DNA of 64,000 nucleotides from Dolomitihabitans soli (GCF_022213955.1 NZ_JAKNTW010000007.1:186001-250000), one strand, 5' to 3'. Shown: positions 1-8,170, counted from the first letter of the stretch. Notes: generated from the letters alone by a model not told the origin. Translations and numbers: made by a program.

Positions 1-1434
1 CGAGCCGTCCGGGCCGAACTCCATGTCGATGGGGTGCACCAGGGTCATCCCCGCCAGGACCGGCTCGATGACGGTCGGGGAGCCGGTGGCGGGGTCGCCG
101 TTGCCGAACTGCACCTCTTTGATCCAGTTGCGGCAGTACTCCGAGATCAACCACTTGTTGTCGTAGTAGGCCGGCCACTTGTTCGGGGAGTCGAGGGTCG
201 CGTCGTAGTGGTAGACCTCGGTGTGGTTGGGCGAGCCGCAGCCTCCCGGGGTGTCCAGGGCCGGCCACTCCTTGCTGCCGCCGTGCTGCTCCCAGACCAG
301 CGCCGGTTTGGTGGGCGGAAGCTGCTGGAGGCCCGTGTTACGCGGCGAGTTGTTCACCGGGCCCGCCGAGCCGCCGCAGGGGAACCAGCCGCGCGGCGCG
401 TTCGCCGCGAAGTCCCAGTCGTTGTAGGCCACGTTGGGGCCACCGCAGTACGGCCAGCCGTAATTGCCGGGACCCGTGGCGCGGTTGAACTCGTCATAGG
501 CCGCCGGGCCCCGGTTGGCGATGGTCGCTCCGGCGTCCGGCCCGACCTCACCCCAGTAGAGGGTGTCGCCGGCCTTCTTGTCGACCCAGACGCGGTACGG
601 GTTGCGGTTGCCCATGATGTAGATCTCGGGCCGGGTGGCAGCCGTGCCCGCGGGGAAGAGGTTGCCCGCCGGGATGGTGTACGTGCCGTTGTCCTCGGGG
701 TGGATTCGGTTGATCTTGCCGCGCAGGTCGGCGGTGTTGCCCGACGTGCGCTGCGCGTCGTACTGCGGGTTTCGGGCGGGACGTTCGTCGATGGGCGCCA
801 TCCCGGCCGAGTCGCCGCCGGAGTTGGTGTTGTCGCCCACCGCGAAGTACAGGTTCTCGTCGCTGTCCCACGTCATCGAGCCCGCCGAGTGACAGCACAG
901 GTCACGTTCGGTCGGCCATTCGACGATCATGTCCTCGCTGGACGGGTCGAGGACGTTGGCAGCGGTGTTGAAGGTGAACCTGGAGATGCGATTGACCAGC
1001 GGCGTCACCTTCGGCGAGTAGAACAGGAACACCCAGTGGTTCGCGGCGAACCGGGGATGCGCGGTGATGCCGATGAGCCCGTCCTCGAACCGGGCGTCGA
1101 GCTGCAGCGTCAGCGCCACCGTGGTGGACTTGGTCGACGGGTTGTAGAGGCGGACCTGGCCGCCTCCCGTGCTGGTGCCCCGGTTGATGTAGAGGACCTT
1201 GCCGTCGGGCAGCACGGACAGCTCGATGGGTTCGCCCATCGACAGTCCGCCGTCCAGCTTGACCTTCTCGAAGGCGCTGGCCGGGGGCGGCGCCGCGGCC
1301 TGCGCGGACAGGGCGGGGCGGGCCACGGGCGGGGCCTGGTGGACCGCGGCCGCCTGGGCGGCGGGCGCGGCGGTCGCGATGAGGGTGAGCACGATCGTGC
1401 CGGCGAACGTGCGGAGGCGCGCGAAACGGATCAT
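1..1434 (-). CDS. Secreted PQQ-type glucose/sorbosone dehydrogenase (C-terminus off window)
   Basis: Probably a secreted soluble aldose (glucose/sorbosone) dehydrogenase with a six-bladed propeller. The first ~30 residues form a signal peptide (basic start MIRFARLR, hydrophobic core, Ala-rich end). The body carries family signatures: GLxGIxxHPxF-like segment (GLIGITAHPRF), HSAGSM, a FAVGDN segment, the G(K)INRIHPEDN motif, and IMGNRNPYR followed by WGEVGPDAG. About 478 codons are visible and the last blade(s) lie beyond base 1. The ATG has a GGAGA ribosome site about 7 bases upstream. It lies 52 bases after the ThuA/DUF1080 gene on the same strand, so the two are probably one operon for periplasmic or extracellular sugar oxidation. 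Substrate cannot be read from sequence. Confidence 0.88.
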   Translation of the reverse strand, partial: MIRFARLRTFAGTIVLTLIATAAPAAQAAAVHQAPPVARPALSAQAAAPPPASAFEKVKLDGGLSMGEPIELSVLPDGKVLYINRGTSTGGGQVRLYNPSTKSTTVALTLQLDARFEDGLIGITAHPRFAANHWVFLFYSPKVTPLVNRISRFTFNTAANVLDPSSEDMIVEWPTERDLCCHSAGSMTWDSDENLYFAVGDNTNSGGDSAGMAPIDERPARNPQYDAQRTSGNTADLRGKINRIHPEDNGTYTIPAGNLFPAGTAATRPEIYIMGNRNPYRVWVDKKAGDTLYWGEVGPDAGATIANRGPAAYDEFNRATGPGNYGWPYCGGPNVAYNDWDFAANAPRGWFPCGGSAGPVNNSPRNTGLQQLPPTKPALVWEQHGGSKEWPALDTPGGCGSPNHTEVYHYDATLDSPNKWPAYYDNKWLISEYCRNWIKEVQFGNGDPATGSPTVIEPVLAGMTLVHPIDMEFGPDGS

Positions 1435-1486
1435 GGGGGGTCTCCTGGCAGGGGGGTGCCGCGGCCGGAACGTGGGGCGCGGGTGT

Positions 1487-3193
1487 TCAGCGTCCGTAGA
1501 TGTTGAGGTCCCAGAGGGAGTAACCCCAGCCGGTCGCGCGCTGGGTGCCGTGAACGCGCACGTAACGGCCGGTCCCGGCGACGGCGATGTCGTCCACGCC
1601 GCCGTCGGAGGTGGTGGTGGCGTGGACCGTCGTCCAGGTGGCGCCGTCCGCCGACGTCTGGATCTGGTACGCCCTGGCGTACGCGGTCTCCCAGGTCAGC
1701 TTCACGCGGCTGATCGACCGGGCGGCGCCCAGGTCGACCGTGATCCACTGCGGATCGGCGTAGGCGCTGCTCCAGCGGGTGCCCGGGTTCCCGTCGACGG
1801 CGTTGGGGCCGGGGTGCTGGCCGTTCTCGACGCTGGAGACGGTGACCGGCCGGCGCAGGGCGAGGTCGGTCACGGCGGTCGAGTCCTGCCTGATCCGGAT
1901 GTTCCGGTAGTGGATGTCCATGCCGGCACCGTCGTTCTGGACGCCGATGTGGCCGTTCGCGATGTCCCGGGTGCTCGTATAGTCGTTGATCTTCACGCCG
2001 TTCAGGTGGACCTCGACGAGTCGTCCGTGCACCGCGATCTCGTAGGTGTTCCACTCACCCGGCGGCTTGAGCGCCGCCGCGCGCAGAGCGGGGTCGGGCG
2101 CCTTGAACCCGTAGACGCTGCCGGTGGTGCGGGACGGGTCGGCGTCGGTGGCGTCGATCTGGATCTCGTGGCCCTGGTCGACCGGCTTCCAGGGGTCGCC
2201 CTGCGGATCGGGGAAACCGATGAACACGCCGCCGTTGTCATCGCCCGGCATCATCCAGTCGAGCTTGAGCGAGTAGTCGCCGAAGGTGGCGCCCGGATAC
2301 CACAGCAGGCCCATCCCGCCCACGGAGGTCAGAGTCCCGTCCGCCAGGGTGAACCCGCCGGGACCCGCCTGACGCCACTTCGCGAGACTGGTCTGGGTGC
2401 CGTCGAACAGCGGCGTGTAACCCGTTTCCGGACGGCAGTCGGCCGGCTTGGCGCGCGCGGCGATCTGGATGCCGCCGAGCAGCATCCTGGTGAAGGCGGG
2501 GTCGGCGTAGGACTCCTCGGTGTGCCCGAGCCCGGTGTACCAGGCCCGGCTGCCGGCGCGGTCGTGGCACCAGGTGATCGGATGGTCGCCCATGTTGCCG
2601 CCGGAGTAGGACGACTCGTCGAGACTGGCGAGGACCTTGACCCTCGCGCGCGGGTTGGCCCGGTAGTTGTACCACTCGTCGGTGCGGGTCCAGGCCGCCG
2701 GCAGGTGCGAGGTGGACGCGCCCGCCCTGTCCTCGACCCGTACGGTGGCCTGCTGGGTGGCCGGGTGGGAGTCGAAGTACGCGCCCACCAGCTCGCCGTA
2801 CCACTGCCAGCCGTATTCCGTGTCCGCCGCCGCGTGCACACCGGCGTAACCGCCGCCCGCGGCCACGTACGACTGGAACGCGGCCTGCTGGGCGTCGTTC
2901 AGCACGTCGCCCGTGGTCGACAACCAGACGACGGCCTGGTACTGCGCGAGGTTGGCGGTGGTGAACGCCGTCGCGTCCTCGGTGGCGACGACGGTGAACC
3001 CGTTGGCCGAGCCCAGCCGCTGGATCGCCGCTATGCCGAGCGGGATGGAGGAGTGCCGGAAACCGGCCGTCTTGGTGAAGACGAGGATCTTGGTCAACGG
3101 CGCGGCGGAGACCGTGACCGGGAGAGCGAGGATCGCCGAGCACGCGAGAGCGAGTGCGAGGGCGATCCGAAGTAACGCGGGATACCGGGACAT
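1487..3193 (-). CDS. Secreted ThuA / DUF1080 (3-keto-disaccharide hydrolase-like) / F5-8C protein
   Basis: A 568-residue secreted multidomain protein. Order: signal peptide (residues 1-30, ending VSAAP); ThuA-like amidotransferase fold (about 35-245, with KILVFTKTAGFRH and the GVHAAADTEYGW stretch); DUF1080/3-keto-glycoside hydrolase-like jelly roll (about 255-435, with LFDGT, DNGGVFIGFP and the EIQI segment); C-terminal F5/8 type C (discoidin) module (about 440-568, with NAVDGNPGTRWSS). ThuA and DUF1080 proteins act in metabolism of oxidised (3-keto) sugars, which fits the adjacent dehydrogenase. The discoidin module suggests binding to a polysaccharide or cell surface. The reading frame is open further upstream, but this ATG immediately precedes the signal peptide and has AAGGGG about 12 bases before it. 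Exact substrate is unknown. Confidence 0.88.
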   Translation of the reverse strand: MSRYPALLRIALALALACSAILALPVTVSAAPLTKILVFTKTAGFRHSSIPLGIAAIQRLGSANGFTVVATEDATAFTTANLAQYQAVVWLSTTGDVLNDAQQAAFQSYVAAGGGYAGVHAAADTEYGWQWYGELVGAYFDSHPATQQATVRVEDRAGASTSHLPAAWTRTDEWYNYRANPRARVKVLASLDESSYSGGNMGDHPITWCHDRAGSRAWYTGLGHTEESYADPAFTRMLLGGIQIAARAKPADCRPETGYTPLFDGTQTSLAKWRQAGPGGFTLADGTLTSVGGMGLLWYPGATFGDYSLKLDWMMPGDDNGGVFIGFPDPQGDPWKPVDQGHEIQIDATDADPSRTTGSVYGFKAPDPALRAAALKPPGEWNTYEIAVHGRLVEVHLNGVKINDYTSTRDIANGHIGVQNDGAGMDIHYRNIRIRQDSTAVTDLALRRPVTVSSVENGQHPGPNAVDGNPGTRWSSAYADPQWITVDLGAARSISRVKLTWETAYARAYQIQTSADGATWTTVHATTTSDGGVDDIAVAGTGRYVRVHGTQRATGWGYSLWDLNIYGR

Positions 3194-3288
3194 GGAAGGC
3201 GTCACCCCTTGGGGAGAGAGAGGAGCGCGCCGCCGCACCGGTGAAACTTCTGCGAGATCTGACGGTACTTTTGCCTTCAGATGCCGAA

Positions 3289-3317
3289 AGAATGACACTG
3301 GTAGTCGAAAGAGTCAA
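3289..3317 (-). promoter_or_regulatory. Candidate sigma-70-type promoter for the ThuA/dehydrogenase operon
   Basis: Minus-strand TTGACT (-35) and CATTCT (-10) are separated by 17 bases, about 95 bases before the ThuA gene start. The -35 matches consensus in five of six bases; the -10 is weaker. Confidence 0.5.
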
Positions 3318-3637
3318 CAGGTCGGATTCGGCCGGCCCCTGTCGCCAGGAGAGCGTTGGGGCGCGCCCTTAGACATCCGAGGTCTGACGAAGCCGCTTCG
3401 AAGAGAGACCTGGCCTACGGTCTGCGACGGAACGCCCGGCGGTTTCCTCACCGTCGCGATTTGGGGCCTTGACGGGTCCCAGACATCCAATGTTAACTGC
3501 GCCTAACAGCTCCAAGTCGTCGGTGATGCGGCTACTTCGGCGGGTCGCCGACGCCCTCCGGGCCTGTGGTTCCTCCTGAGGTCTCGCCGGGCAACGCGCC
3601 GGTCGCCGACTGCCGGTCTGCGGTGTCCGGCGAGCCC
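3318..3637. other. Intergenic region without a recognised gene
   Basis: About 320 bases between the ThuA-operon promoter and the 3' end of the next minus-strand operon. Short open frames here show no family signature or convincing ribosome site. No RNA gene or strong terminator hairpin was seen. Confidence 0.5.
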
Positions 3638-4072
3638 TCATCCGCGCCGCCGCCCGCCGTACGCCCCCATTCGGCCATCCGACTCCGCCCGGAGACACCT
3701 CGCCCGCCACGCTCCTGTTCGGTCTCGCCGGGTCAGCACCCTGGTGCCACGACCGCCGCTCACCTTCACGCCGCTCCCCGGGTGCTCCCGCGCACGGGAA
3801 CCCGGGCCGGGGACTTCACCGGCGTCCGGCGCGACCAGCCTGGACGCCACGACGTAATCGATCTGGACCTCGCGGTAGACGACTCCTTCTCGCACGCGAT
3901 CCGGGAGGCCGATACGGCGACTGCCCGACGCGGACTCCTCACCGGGGATCCCGCGAAACGTGACCCGCGTGGGAGACCCCGCCGCGAGCCGCGTCTTCTC
4001 GGCCCGCACCGTCGCGGAGATCACGATGTCCGCGGAGTTCGTCAGCCGCGCCTCGGGACGCCTGTCGCTCAT
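3638..4072 (-). CDS. Conserved hypothetical protein, last gene of the SRPBCC/LEA-like operon
   Basis: A 144-residue protein of unknown function. The first ~85 residues look like a folded domain (ADIVISATVRAEKTRL, then GIPGEESASGS, then VVYREVQIDYVVASRL). The last ~55 residues are Arg/Gly-rich low complexity, and the true end could be affected by a frameshift. The ATG has a GGAGAG ribosome site at good spacing and lies 18 bases after the stop of the repeat-rich gene upstream, so it is probably cotranscribed. The ordered N-terminal half and the operon position support a real gene; the C-terminal tail is less certain. Confidence 0.6.
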   Translation of the reverse strand: MSDRRPEARLTNSADIVISATVRAEKTRLAAGSPTRVTFRGIPGEESASGSRRIGLPDRVREGVVYREVQIDYVVASRLVAPDAGEVPGPGSRAREHPGSGVKVSGGRGTRVLTRRDRTGAWRARCLRAESDGRMGAYGGRRRG

Positions 4073-4090
4073 GCCCGCCCTCTCCTCGAC

Positions 4091-5506
4091 CTAGTGCCGG
4101 CGGCGTTCGTTCAGCTTGTCCCGCAACCGGCGCATGCCGGCCTGCCGTGCGGCCCTGCCCAGGTCACGTACGGCTCTGCCGAGGTCGCGACCGGTCACCT
4201 TCCCCGAGTCCGCGGGCTTCTCCGGTTTCGTCTCGCCGTCGCCGGCCTTCTGGCCGGTGTCCTCGTCGGAGGGCTGGTCGCCATCGGCTTCGGGCCGCTG
4301 CCCGGCGTCACGCTCGGGAGACTCGGTGGTGTCCGGTTCGGGAGGCTGCCCGGCCTCACGCTCGGGCGTGGTCTCCGCTTCGCGCCGCTCGCCGGCGTCA
4401 CGTTCGCGAGGCTCAGCGGTCTCCGGTTCGGGAGGCTGCCCGGCCTCACGCTCGGGCGTGGTCTCCGCTTCGCGCCGCTCGCCGGCGTCACGTTCGCGAG
4501 GCTCAGCAGTCCCCGGTTCGGGAGGCTGCACGGCGTCACGCTCGGGTGTGGTCTCCGCTTCGGACCGCTGCCCGGCCTCACGTTCGCGAGGCTCGGTGGC
4601 CTCCGGCCCAGGTCGCCGACCGGCGTCCGGTTCGGGTGACCGGACGGCTTCGGCGGCCGGTCGTGGCTCGGCGGCCGGCGCGGCTTCGGGGTGCGTGCCG
4701 GGCTCCGCCGGGCCCGCCCCGCGTGCGACGGCGCCTGTTCGTCCAGTGGCGTCCCTGGCGACAGCGCCCGTTTGCTCCGTGGCGTCCCGGGCCACGGCAC
4801 CCGTTTGTCCAGTGGCGCCCCGGGCCACGGCACCTGCTTGTCCAGTGGCCTCCTGAGCAACGGCGCCCGTTTGTCCAGTGGCCTCCCGGGCCACAGCGCC
4901 CGTTTGTCCAGTGGCCTCCCGGGCCACAGCACCTGTTTGCTCCGTGGCGTCCCGGGCCACGGCGCCCGCGCTCCGGGTGACCTCCCCGGCCACGGCCGGT
5001 ACCTGCGGGACCACTTCGCGGGCGACATCCCCCACCGCGCCGGTGGTGTCCTTGAGCGCGGTGCCCGCGTCCCCGGCCAGACCCTCGACGGCCCTGCCGG
5101 CGCCCGCACCCACGTCTCGGACCGCCGCCCCCACATTCCTGGTGACGTTCTCCAAGATCTGAGGGTTGTTGTCGATCGTTCTCAGCACATTCGCGATGAT
5201 CACTGCGACGTTGTCGAGCCGGACCTTCAGCAGTGCCTGAGCCTCCACACCCGTGATCTCCAGGTTCACCCTTCCCAGCGCCACGTCCACACCGACATGC
5301 AGCCTCAGCAGATCCAGCACGTCGGCCTCCAGCGAGACGCGCGCCCGGAGGTCCTCCACATCCAAGCTGATCTTGTCGACCTTGACGACCGGCACGTCGA
5401 GATAGACGTCAGGGTCAAGATGCCCAGCGGCCCGGCGACCATCGTCATCTTCGCGGGGCGGCGAGCCAGGATGGTTCGCAGCCGTCTCCGGCAGTTCATC
5501 GGCCAT
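4091..5506 (-). CDS. Repeat protein with LEA-like 11-residue repeats and acidic 30-residue repeats
   Basis: A 471-residue protein. Residues ~30-125 form a conserved-looking domain (KVDKISLDVEDLRARVSLEA, GVEAQALLKVRLDNV, TIDNNPQIL). Then come about eight 11-residue repeats of the form TGAVAREATGQ, which match the spacing and composition of group-3 LEA 11-mers and should form amphipathic helices. Next is a disordered Glu/Pro/Arg region built on ~30-residue units (AETTPEREAGQPPEP...), encoded by near-identical 90-bp DNA repeats. The C-terminus is basic (DKLNERRRH). The ATG start (MADELPET) is preferred over an upstream TTG because AAGGA sits about 8 bases before it. Neighbours are an SRPBCC protein and a small membrane-anchored protein. 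Similar repeat proteins are, from memory, associated with gas-vesicle loci, but that is inference. Function unknown; a stress or scaffolding role is possible. Confidence 0.75.
   Translation of the reverse strand: MADELPETAANHPGSPPREDDDGRRAAGHLDPDVYLDVPVVKVDKISLDVEDLRARVSLEADVLDLLRLHVGVDVALGRVNLEITGVEAQALLKVRLDNVAVIIANVLRTIDNNPQILENVTRNVGAAVRDVGAGAGRAVEGLAGDAGTALKDTTGAVGDVAREVVPQVPAVAGEVTRSAGAVARDATEQTGAVAREATGQTGAVAREATGQTGAVAQEATGQAGAVARGATGQTGAVARDATEQTGAVARDATGRTGAVARGAGPAEPGTHPEAAPAAEPRPAAEAVRSPEPDAGRRPGPEATEPREREAGQRSEAETTPERDAVQPPEPGTAEPRERDAGERREAETTPEREAGQPPEPETAEPRERDAGERREAETTPEREAGQPPEPDTTESPERDAGQRPEADGDQPSDEDTGQKAGDGETKPEKPADSGKVTGRDLGRAVRDLGRAARQAGMRRLRDKLNERRRH
4333..4602. repeat. 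Three 90-bp tandem repeats inside the LEA-like gene
   Basis: The segment beginning CCGGTTCGGGAGGCTG recurs at 4333, 4423 and 4513, an exact 90-bp period. The first two copies differ at only three positions; the third is more diverged. Each copy encodes one 30-residue acidic/Pro unit, so copy-number change keeps the frame. Confidence 0.9.
4731..4975. repeat. 33-bp tandem repeats encoding LEA-like 11-mers
   Basis: About seven to eight degenerate 33-bp units, each encoding a TGAVARxATxQ-type 11-mer on the minus strand. Wobble differences between units show these are older than the 90-bp repeats next to them. Confidence 0.85.
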
Positions 5507-5578
5507 TCCGCCGTCCTTCCCTCTCCCCCAGTCGAAGGGGTTCAAGAAAACGGTACTCAGAAAGCTACAAATGGAGTG

Positions 5579-5601
5579 CGGAGTTTATTAACACAACTCC
5601 G
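5579..5601. promoter_or_regulatory. Hairpin between the SRPBCC and LEA-like genes
   Basis: CGGAGTT and AACTCCG form a perfect 7-bp stem around a 9-base A/T-rich loop in the 162-base gap. No T-tract follows on either strand, so it may be an mRNA processing or attenuation element rather than a full terminator. Confidence 0.4.
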
Positions 5602-5668
5602 AACACGAAGGCGACCGTGATCGCCGCACAAACATCAAGCGGTTCTCACACGACGGCACCGGGAGCCC

Positions 5669-6598
5669 TCATGGCGACTCGACCGGCTTTTCTTCGGCCG
5701 CGCGCGCATCATCCTGCGACTTCTCTCCTTCTTCAGCGGGTTCCTTTCCCTCGGCAACCTCGCCGTCGTGGATCTCGCCACGCCATCCTTCGGTCTCATC
5801 CGGATGGAGCACGGAGTGCGTCACGACGTGACGTCCGAAGTGTTTCAACTCCAGGCGAACACGCCGGCCCTGGGCACGCCACATGTTGCCCACGTGCTCG
5901 AAGAACCCCTTGGGATGATATTCCAGCACGACTATCACCCGGGTGAGATTGGGAGTCAGCTCGTGGAAGGTCACCGCGCCGTCGACGTGCCCTTTCTCTC
6001 CCTCCGAGCGCCATACGATCCGCTCGTCGGGCACCTGCTCCACGATGTCCGCCGTCCAGCTGCGATGTGACCAGAAGATCTGCGCCGTCCACTTGAGCTG
6101 TTCTTCCGATTCCTGCTCCACGTTCTCGACCTTCTTCATGAAAGTCGGGAAATCCTCGAACCTCGTCCACTGGTCGTAGACGATGCGGATCGGAGCCCCG
6201 ATGTCGATCGACTCGACCACATTGGTCACTCGTGTCTTCTGTCCCCCCTTACCGCTGCTCTTACCCCCCTTATCGCTGCTTTTACCGCGCCCACCGCCGA
6301 CCGCCTTCTTCGCCTTTTCTCCCGCCCGGTCCAGAAGCCCGTGAGACTGGCCTCCTGAATCGTTGGCGTCCGACTTCGCCTCTTCCGGCTTCGTCTCTTC
6401 CGCCGAACCCGTCTTGCCGCTGCCGTTCTCGGCGTATTCGGTGAGCCGGCCGGTCATCGAACCGGCCTTCTCCGCCATGGCGGAAAGCGCCTTTTCCATC
6501 ATGGCCCCGACCAGACTTCGGCTTTCCTTCGCCAGCCGGTCAAGAGGCAACGCGCCGACGACCGCCCGCACCGGCTTGACCTTCGAGTCGTCACCCAT
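5669..6598 (-). CDS. SRPBCC-family protein (GvpZ-like / polyketide cyclase fold)
   Basis: A 309-residue cytosolic protein. Residues 1-60 are helical, 60-125 are low-complexity Lys/Gly/Ser, and ~128-265 form an SRPBCC (START-like) domain recognised by IRIVYDQWTRFEDFPTFMKK, the ERIVWRSEGEKGHVDG turn and VIVVLEYHPKGFFEHVG. The tail is acidic. This domain type binds hydrophobic ligands or stabilises partner proteins. A homologous gene (gvpZ) sits in Streptomyces gas-vesicle clusters, but no structural gas-vesicle gene is present in this window. The ATG follows a perfect GGAGGTGA at optimal spacing, and that ribosome site overlaps the stop of the upstream gene six bases away, so the two are translationally coupled. 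Confidence 0.85.
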   Translation of the reverse strand: MGDDSKVKPVRAVVGALPLDRLAKESRSLVGAMMEKALSAMAEKAGSMTGRLTEYAENGSGKTGSAEETKPEEAKSDANDSGGQSHGLLDRAGEKAKKAVGGGRGKSSDKGGKSSGKGGQKTRVTNVVESIDIGAPIRIVYDQWTRFEDFPTFMKKVENVEQESEEQLKWTAQIFWSHRSWTADIVEQVPDERIVWRSEGEKGHVDGAVTFHELTPNLTRVIVVLEYHPKGFFEHVGNMWRAQGRRVRLELKHFGRHVVTHSVLHPDETEGWRGEIHDGEVAEGKEPAEEGEKSQDDARAAEEKPVESP

Positions 6599-6604
6599 CC
6601 CCCG

Positions 6605-7111
6605 TCACCTCCGTTCCTGAGCGGCAGCCTCAGGCGTCTCCCGCCGCGGTGAATCGTCCTGCCGGTCTCCGTCGTTCGACTCCGAACCCTCCGAACTGTC
6701 GCCGCCTTTGGGCTCCGAGCCCTCCGAGTCACCGCCGTTCTCCTTCGCGCCCTCCGGCGCACCGGCATCCTGATCCGCACCTTCCGCGCCATCGACCGCG
6801 GCGTCGCGGTTCCGCAACATCTCGGTCCGCTCGTGAAGCCTGTCGCTGATCGCGTTGATCTGCTTGCTCGTCGCGGCCACCGCGGCCGTCTTACCCGCCG
6901 CGGCCAGATCGCCGCGAAGACGACCCGTGATCTCCTCCAACTCCGGCGATCCGAGCGCCTTGACCCCCTGCTGAAGCAGTCCGCCCTTGTCTTTCCCCCG
7001 CCGGCTGACCACTCCGGCGACCGCCATCGCAGCCGCCAGCCGCAGCTTGTGGCGTCGGCCGAGGTAGTAGCCGGCCGCGACGGCCAGCGCCACCTTCGCT
7101 CCGCTTTTCAT
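6605..7111 (-). CDS. Small membrane-anchored protein with acidic low-complexity tail (GvpY-like?)
   Basis: A 168-residue protein. The N-terminus (KSGAKVALAVAAGYYLGRRHKLRLAAAM) is a hydrophobic anchor followed by a basic stop-transfer segment. The middle is helical (about 40-100). The last ~60 residues are Glu/Asp/Gly/Ser-rich and disordered. The N-terminal GYYLGRRxKxRLA pattern resembles GvpY-type proteins of actinobacterial gas-vesicle clusters, which is a weak match. The second ATG is chosen because AGGGGA lies 8 bases upstream of it, while the first ATG would be only two bases from that site. It is the first gene of a four-gene operon. Function unknown. Confidence 0.75.
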   Translation of the reverse strand: MKSGAKVALAVAAGYYLGRRHKLRLAAAMAVAGVVSRRGKDKGGLLQQGVKALGSPELEEITGRLRGDLAAAGKTAAVAATSKQINAISDRLHERTEMLRNRDAAVDGAEGADQDAGAPEGAKENGGDSEGSEPKGGDSSEGSESNDGDRQDDSPRRETPEAAAQERR

Positions 7112-7431
7112 GATCATCGTCCCCTGTCCGGATCCCCCCGCCTCGAGACCCATCAGGCACACGGGAGTCACCGACGAGAGCTGACGTGCCTGCCGTACGC
7201 ACCCATGCCCGACAATCAGACACAAAAACATAATCAGACATAAACCGGACAAAAAGGAATTGAACCGGGCTTGGCATGACCAGACCCGAGAGCAGCGAGG
7301 GTCGCCCGCCACCGAAGGCCCCCAGCCAGCCCGGACGGGCATGACGGCACCTCGAACCGGCCCAGCCCATCGCGCCACATTCAGATCGCTTCCAGATAAT
7401 CCGTCACGAACCAAATTGTTATGCTGCTGCC
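7112..7431. other. Divergent intergenic region with direct repeats AATCAGACA
   Basis: A 320-base region between the minus-strand operon and the MarR gene. It has an A/T-rich core (about 7211-7260) with two copies of AATCAGACA at 7214 and 7232, 18 bases apart. This spacing is typical of a direct-repeat regulator site. No confident -35/-10 pair was assigned for the minus-strand operon. Confidence 0.45.
7420..7425 (+). promoter_or_regulatory. Leaderless-type -10 box for the MarR gene
   Basis: TATGCT ends six bases before the ATG, and there is no Shine-Dalgarno sequence. Transcription would therefore start at or next to the ATG. Confidence 0.5.
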
Positions 7432-7920
7432 ATGACCGCTCTGACGCCCACCCGCAGCGAACCGGACCTGTCCTACCTGCTCGACCACACCAGCCACGTG
7501 CTCCGGACCCGCATGTCGGCGGCGCTCGCGGAGAACGGGCTCACCGCGCGTATGCACTGTGTGCTGGTGCACGCCCTGGAGGAGGAGCGCACCCAGATCC
7601 AGCTCGCCGAGATCGGCGACATGGACAAGACCACGATGGTCGTGACGGTCGACGCCCTGGAAAGAGCCGGCCTCGCCGAACGCCGCCCCTCCGAGAAGGA
7701 CCGGCGGGCCCGGATCATCGCGGTCACCGAGGAGGGCGCACGGGTCGCGGCCCAAAGCCAGAAGGTCGTCGACCGCGTCCACAGGGAGGCGCTGGCGGCG
7801 CTTTCCGCGGACGAGCGGGAGGTGTTCCTGCGAGTCATGAACCGCCTGGCCGCCGGGGATCTGGCCACTCCGGTCGACGCCCCCAAGCCGGTACGGCGAG
7901 CACGCCAGTCGGCGAAGTAG
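7432..7920 (+). CDS. MarR-family transcriptional regulator
   Basis: A 162-residue winged-helix regulator. Helical dimerisation segments flank the DNA-binding part (residues ~40-105). The family pattern is clear: QIQLAEIGDMDKTTMVVTVD (recognition helix region), then LERAGLAERRPSEKDRRARI (wing) and VTEEG. The C-terminal tail is basic and unstructured. MarR proteins are dimers that usually release DNA on binding a small phenolic or lipophilic ligand or on oxidation; no redox Cys pair is obvious (one Cys near residue 43). It is monocistronic and transcribed away from the LEA-like operon, so it may regulate itself, that operon or the downstream GH4 genes. Target unknown. Confidence 0.88.
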   Translation: MTALTPTRSEPDLSYLLDHTSHVLRTRMSAALAENGLTARMHCVLVHALEEERTQIQLAEIGDMDKTTMVVTVDALERAGLAERRPSEKDRRARIIAVTEEGARVAAQSQKVVDRVHREALAALSADEREVFLRVMNRLAAGDLATPVDAPKPVRRARQSAK

Positions 7921-8055
7921 GACCAGAAGTAGGACCAAAGGATCGTCCACCACCATCTGTCACGGTCTCTTCTGCCGCCCATCCGAGCAGGAGAGACCAT
8001 GTCCGCCGTCTCGCCCCTCTCACCAGCGGGCGGCGTCACAGGTTGGCCGCCCCTC

Positions 8056-8085
8056 TTGACGGCGTTCGAAGGGAGTCCTTACCTT
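8056..8085 (+). promoter_or_regulatory. Candidate promoter of the GH4/kinase operon
   Basis: TTGACG (8056) and TACCTT (8080) with an 18-base spacer. The operator at 8095-8111 lies just downstream of the -10, as expected for repression. Confidence 0.55.
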
Positions 8086-8094
8086 CGACACGAA

Positions 8095-8111
8095 TTAGGA
8101 AACTTTCCTAA
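8095..8111. promoter_or_regulatory. Perfect palindromic operator TTAGGAAACTTTCCTAA
   Basis: Two 8-bp arms (TTAGGAAA / TTTCCTAA) around one central base. The sequence resembles operators of ROK-family sugar repressors; that assignment is from memory. It covers the predicted transcription start. No ROK gene occurs in the window, so the repressor would act from elsewhere. Confidence 0.7.
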
Positions 8112-8170
8112 CACAAGGCGCCGGCGGTGCACCGACCGACCAAGGGCGCCACTCCGAAGGGAGCCGACGG

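Noticed and set aside
4116..4980. Plus-strand frames opposite the repeat-rich gene
   Set aside because: Repetitive shadows of the minus-strand LEA-like gene without start signals.
5507..5668. Separate promoter for the LEA-like gene
   Set aside because: A hairpin is clear but no -35/-10 pair at suitable spacing was found, so operon read-through is the simpler reading.
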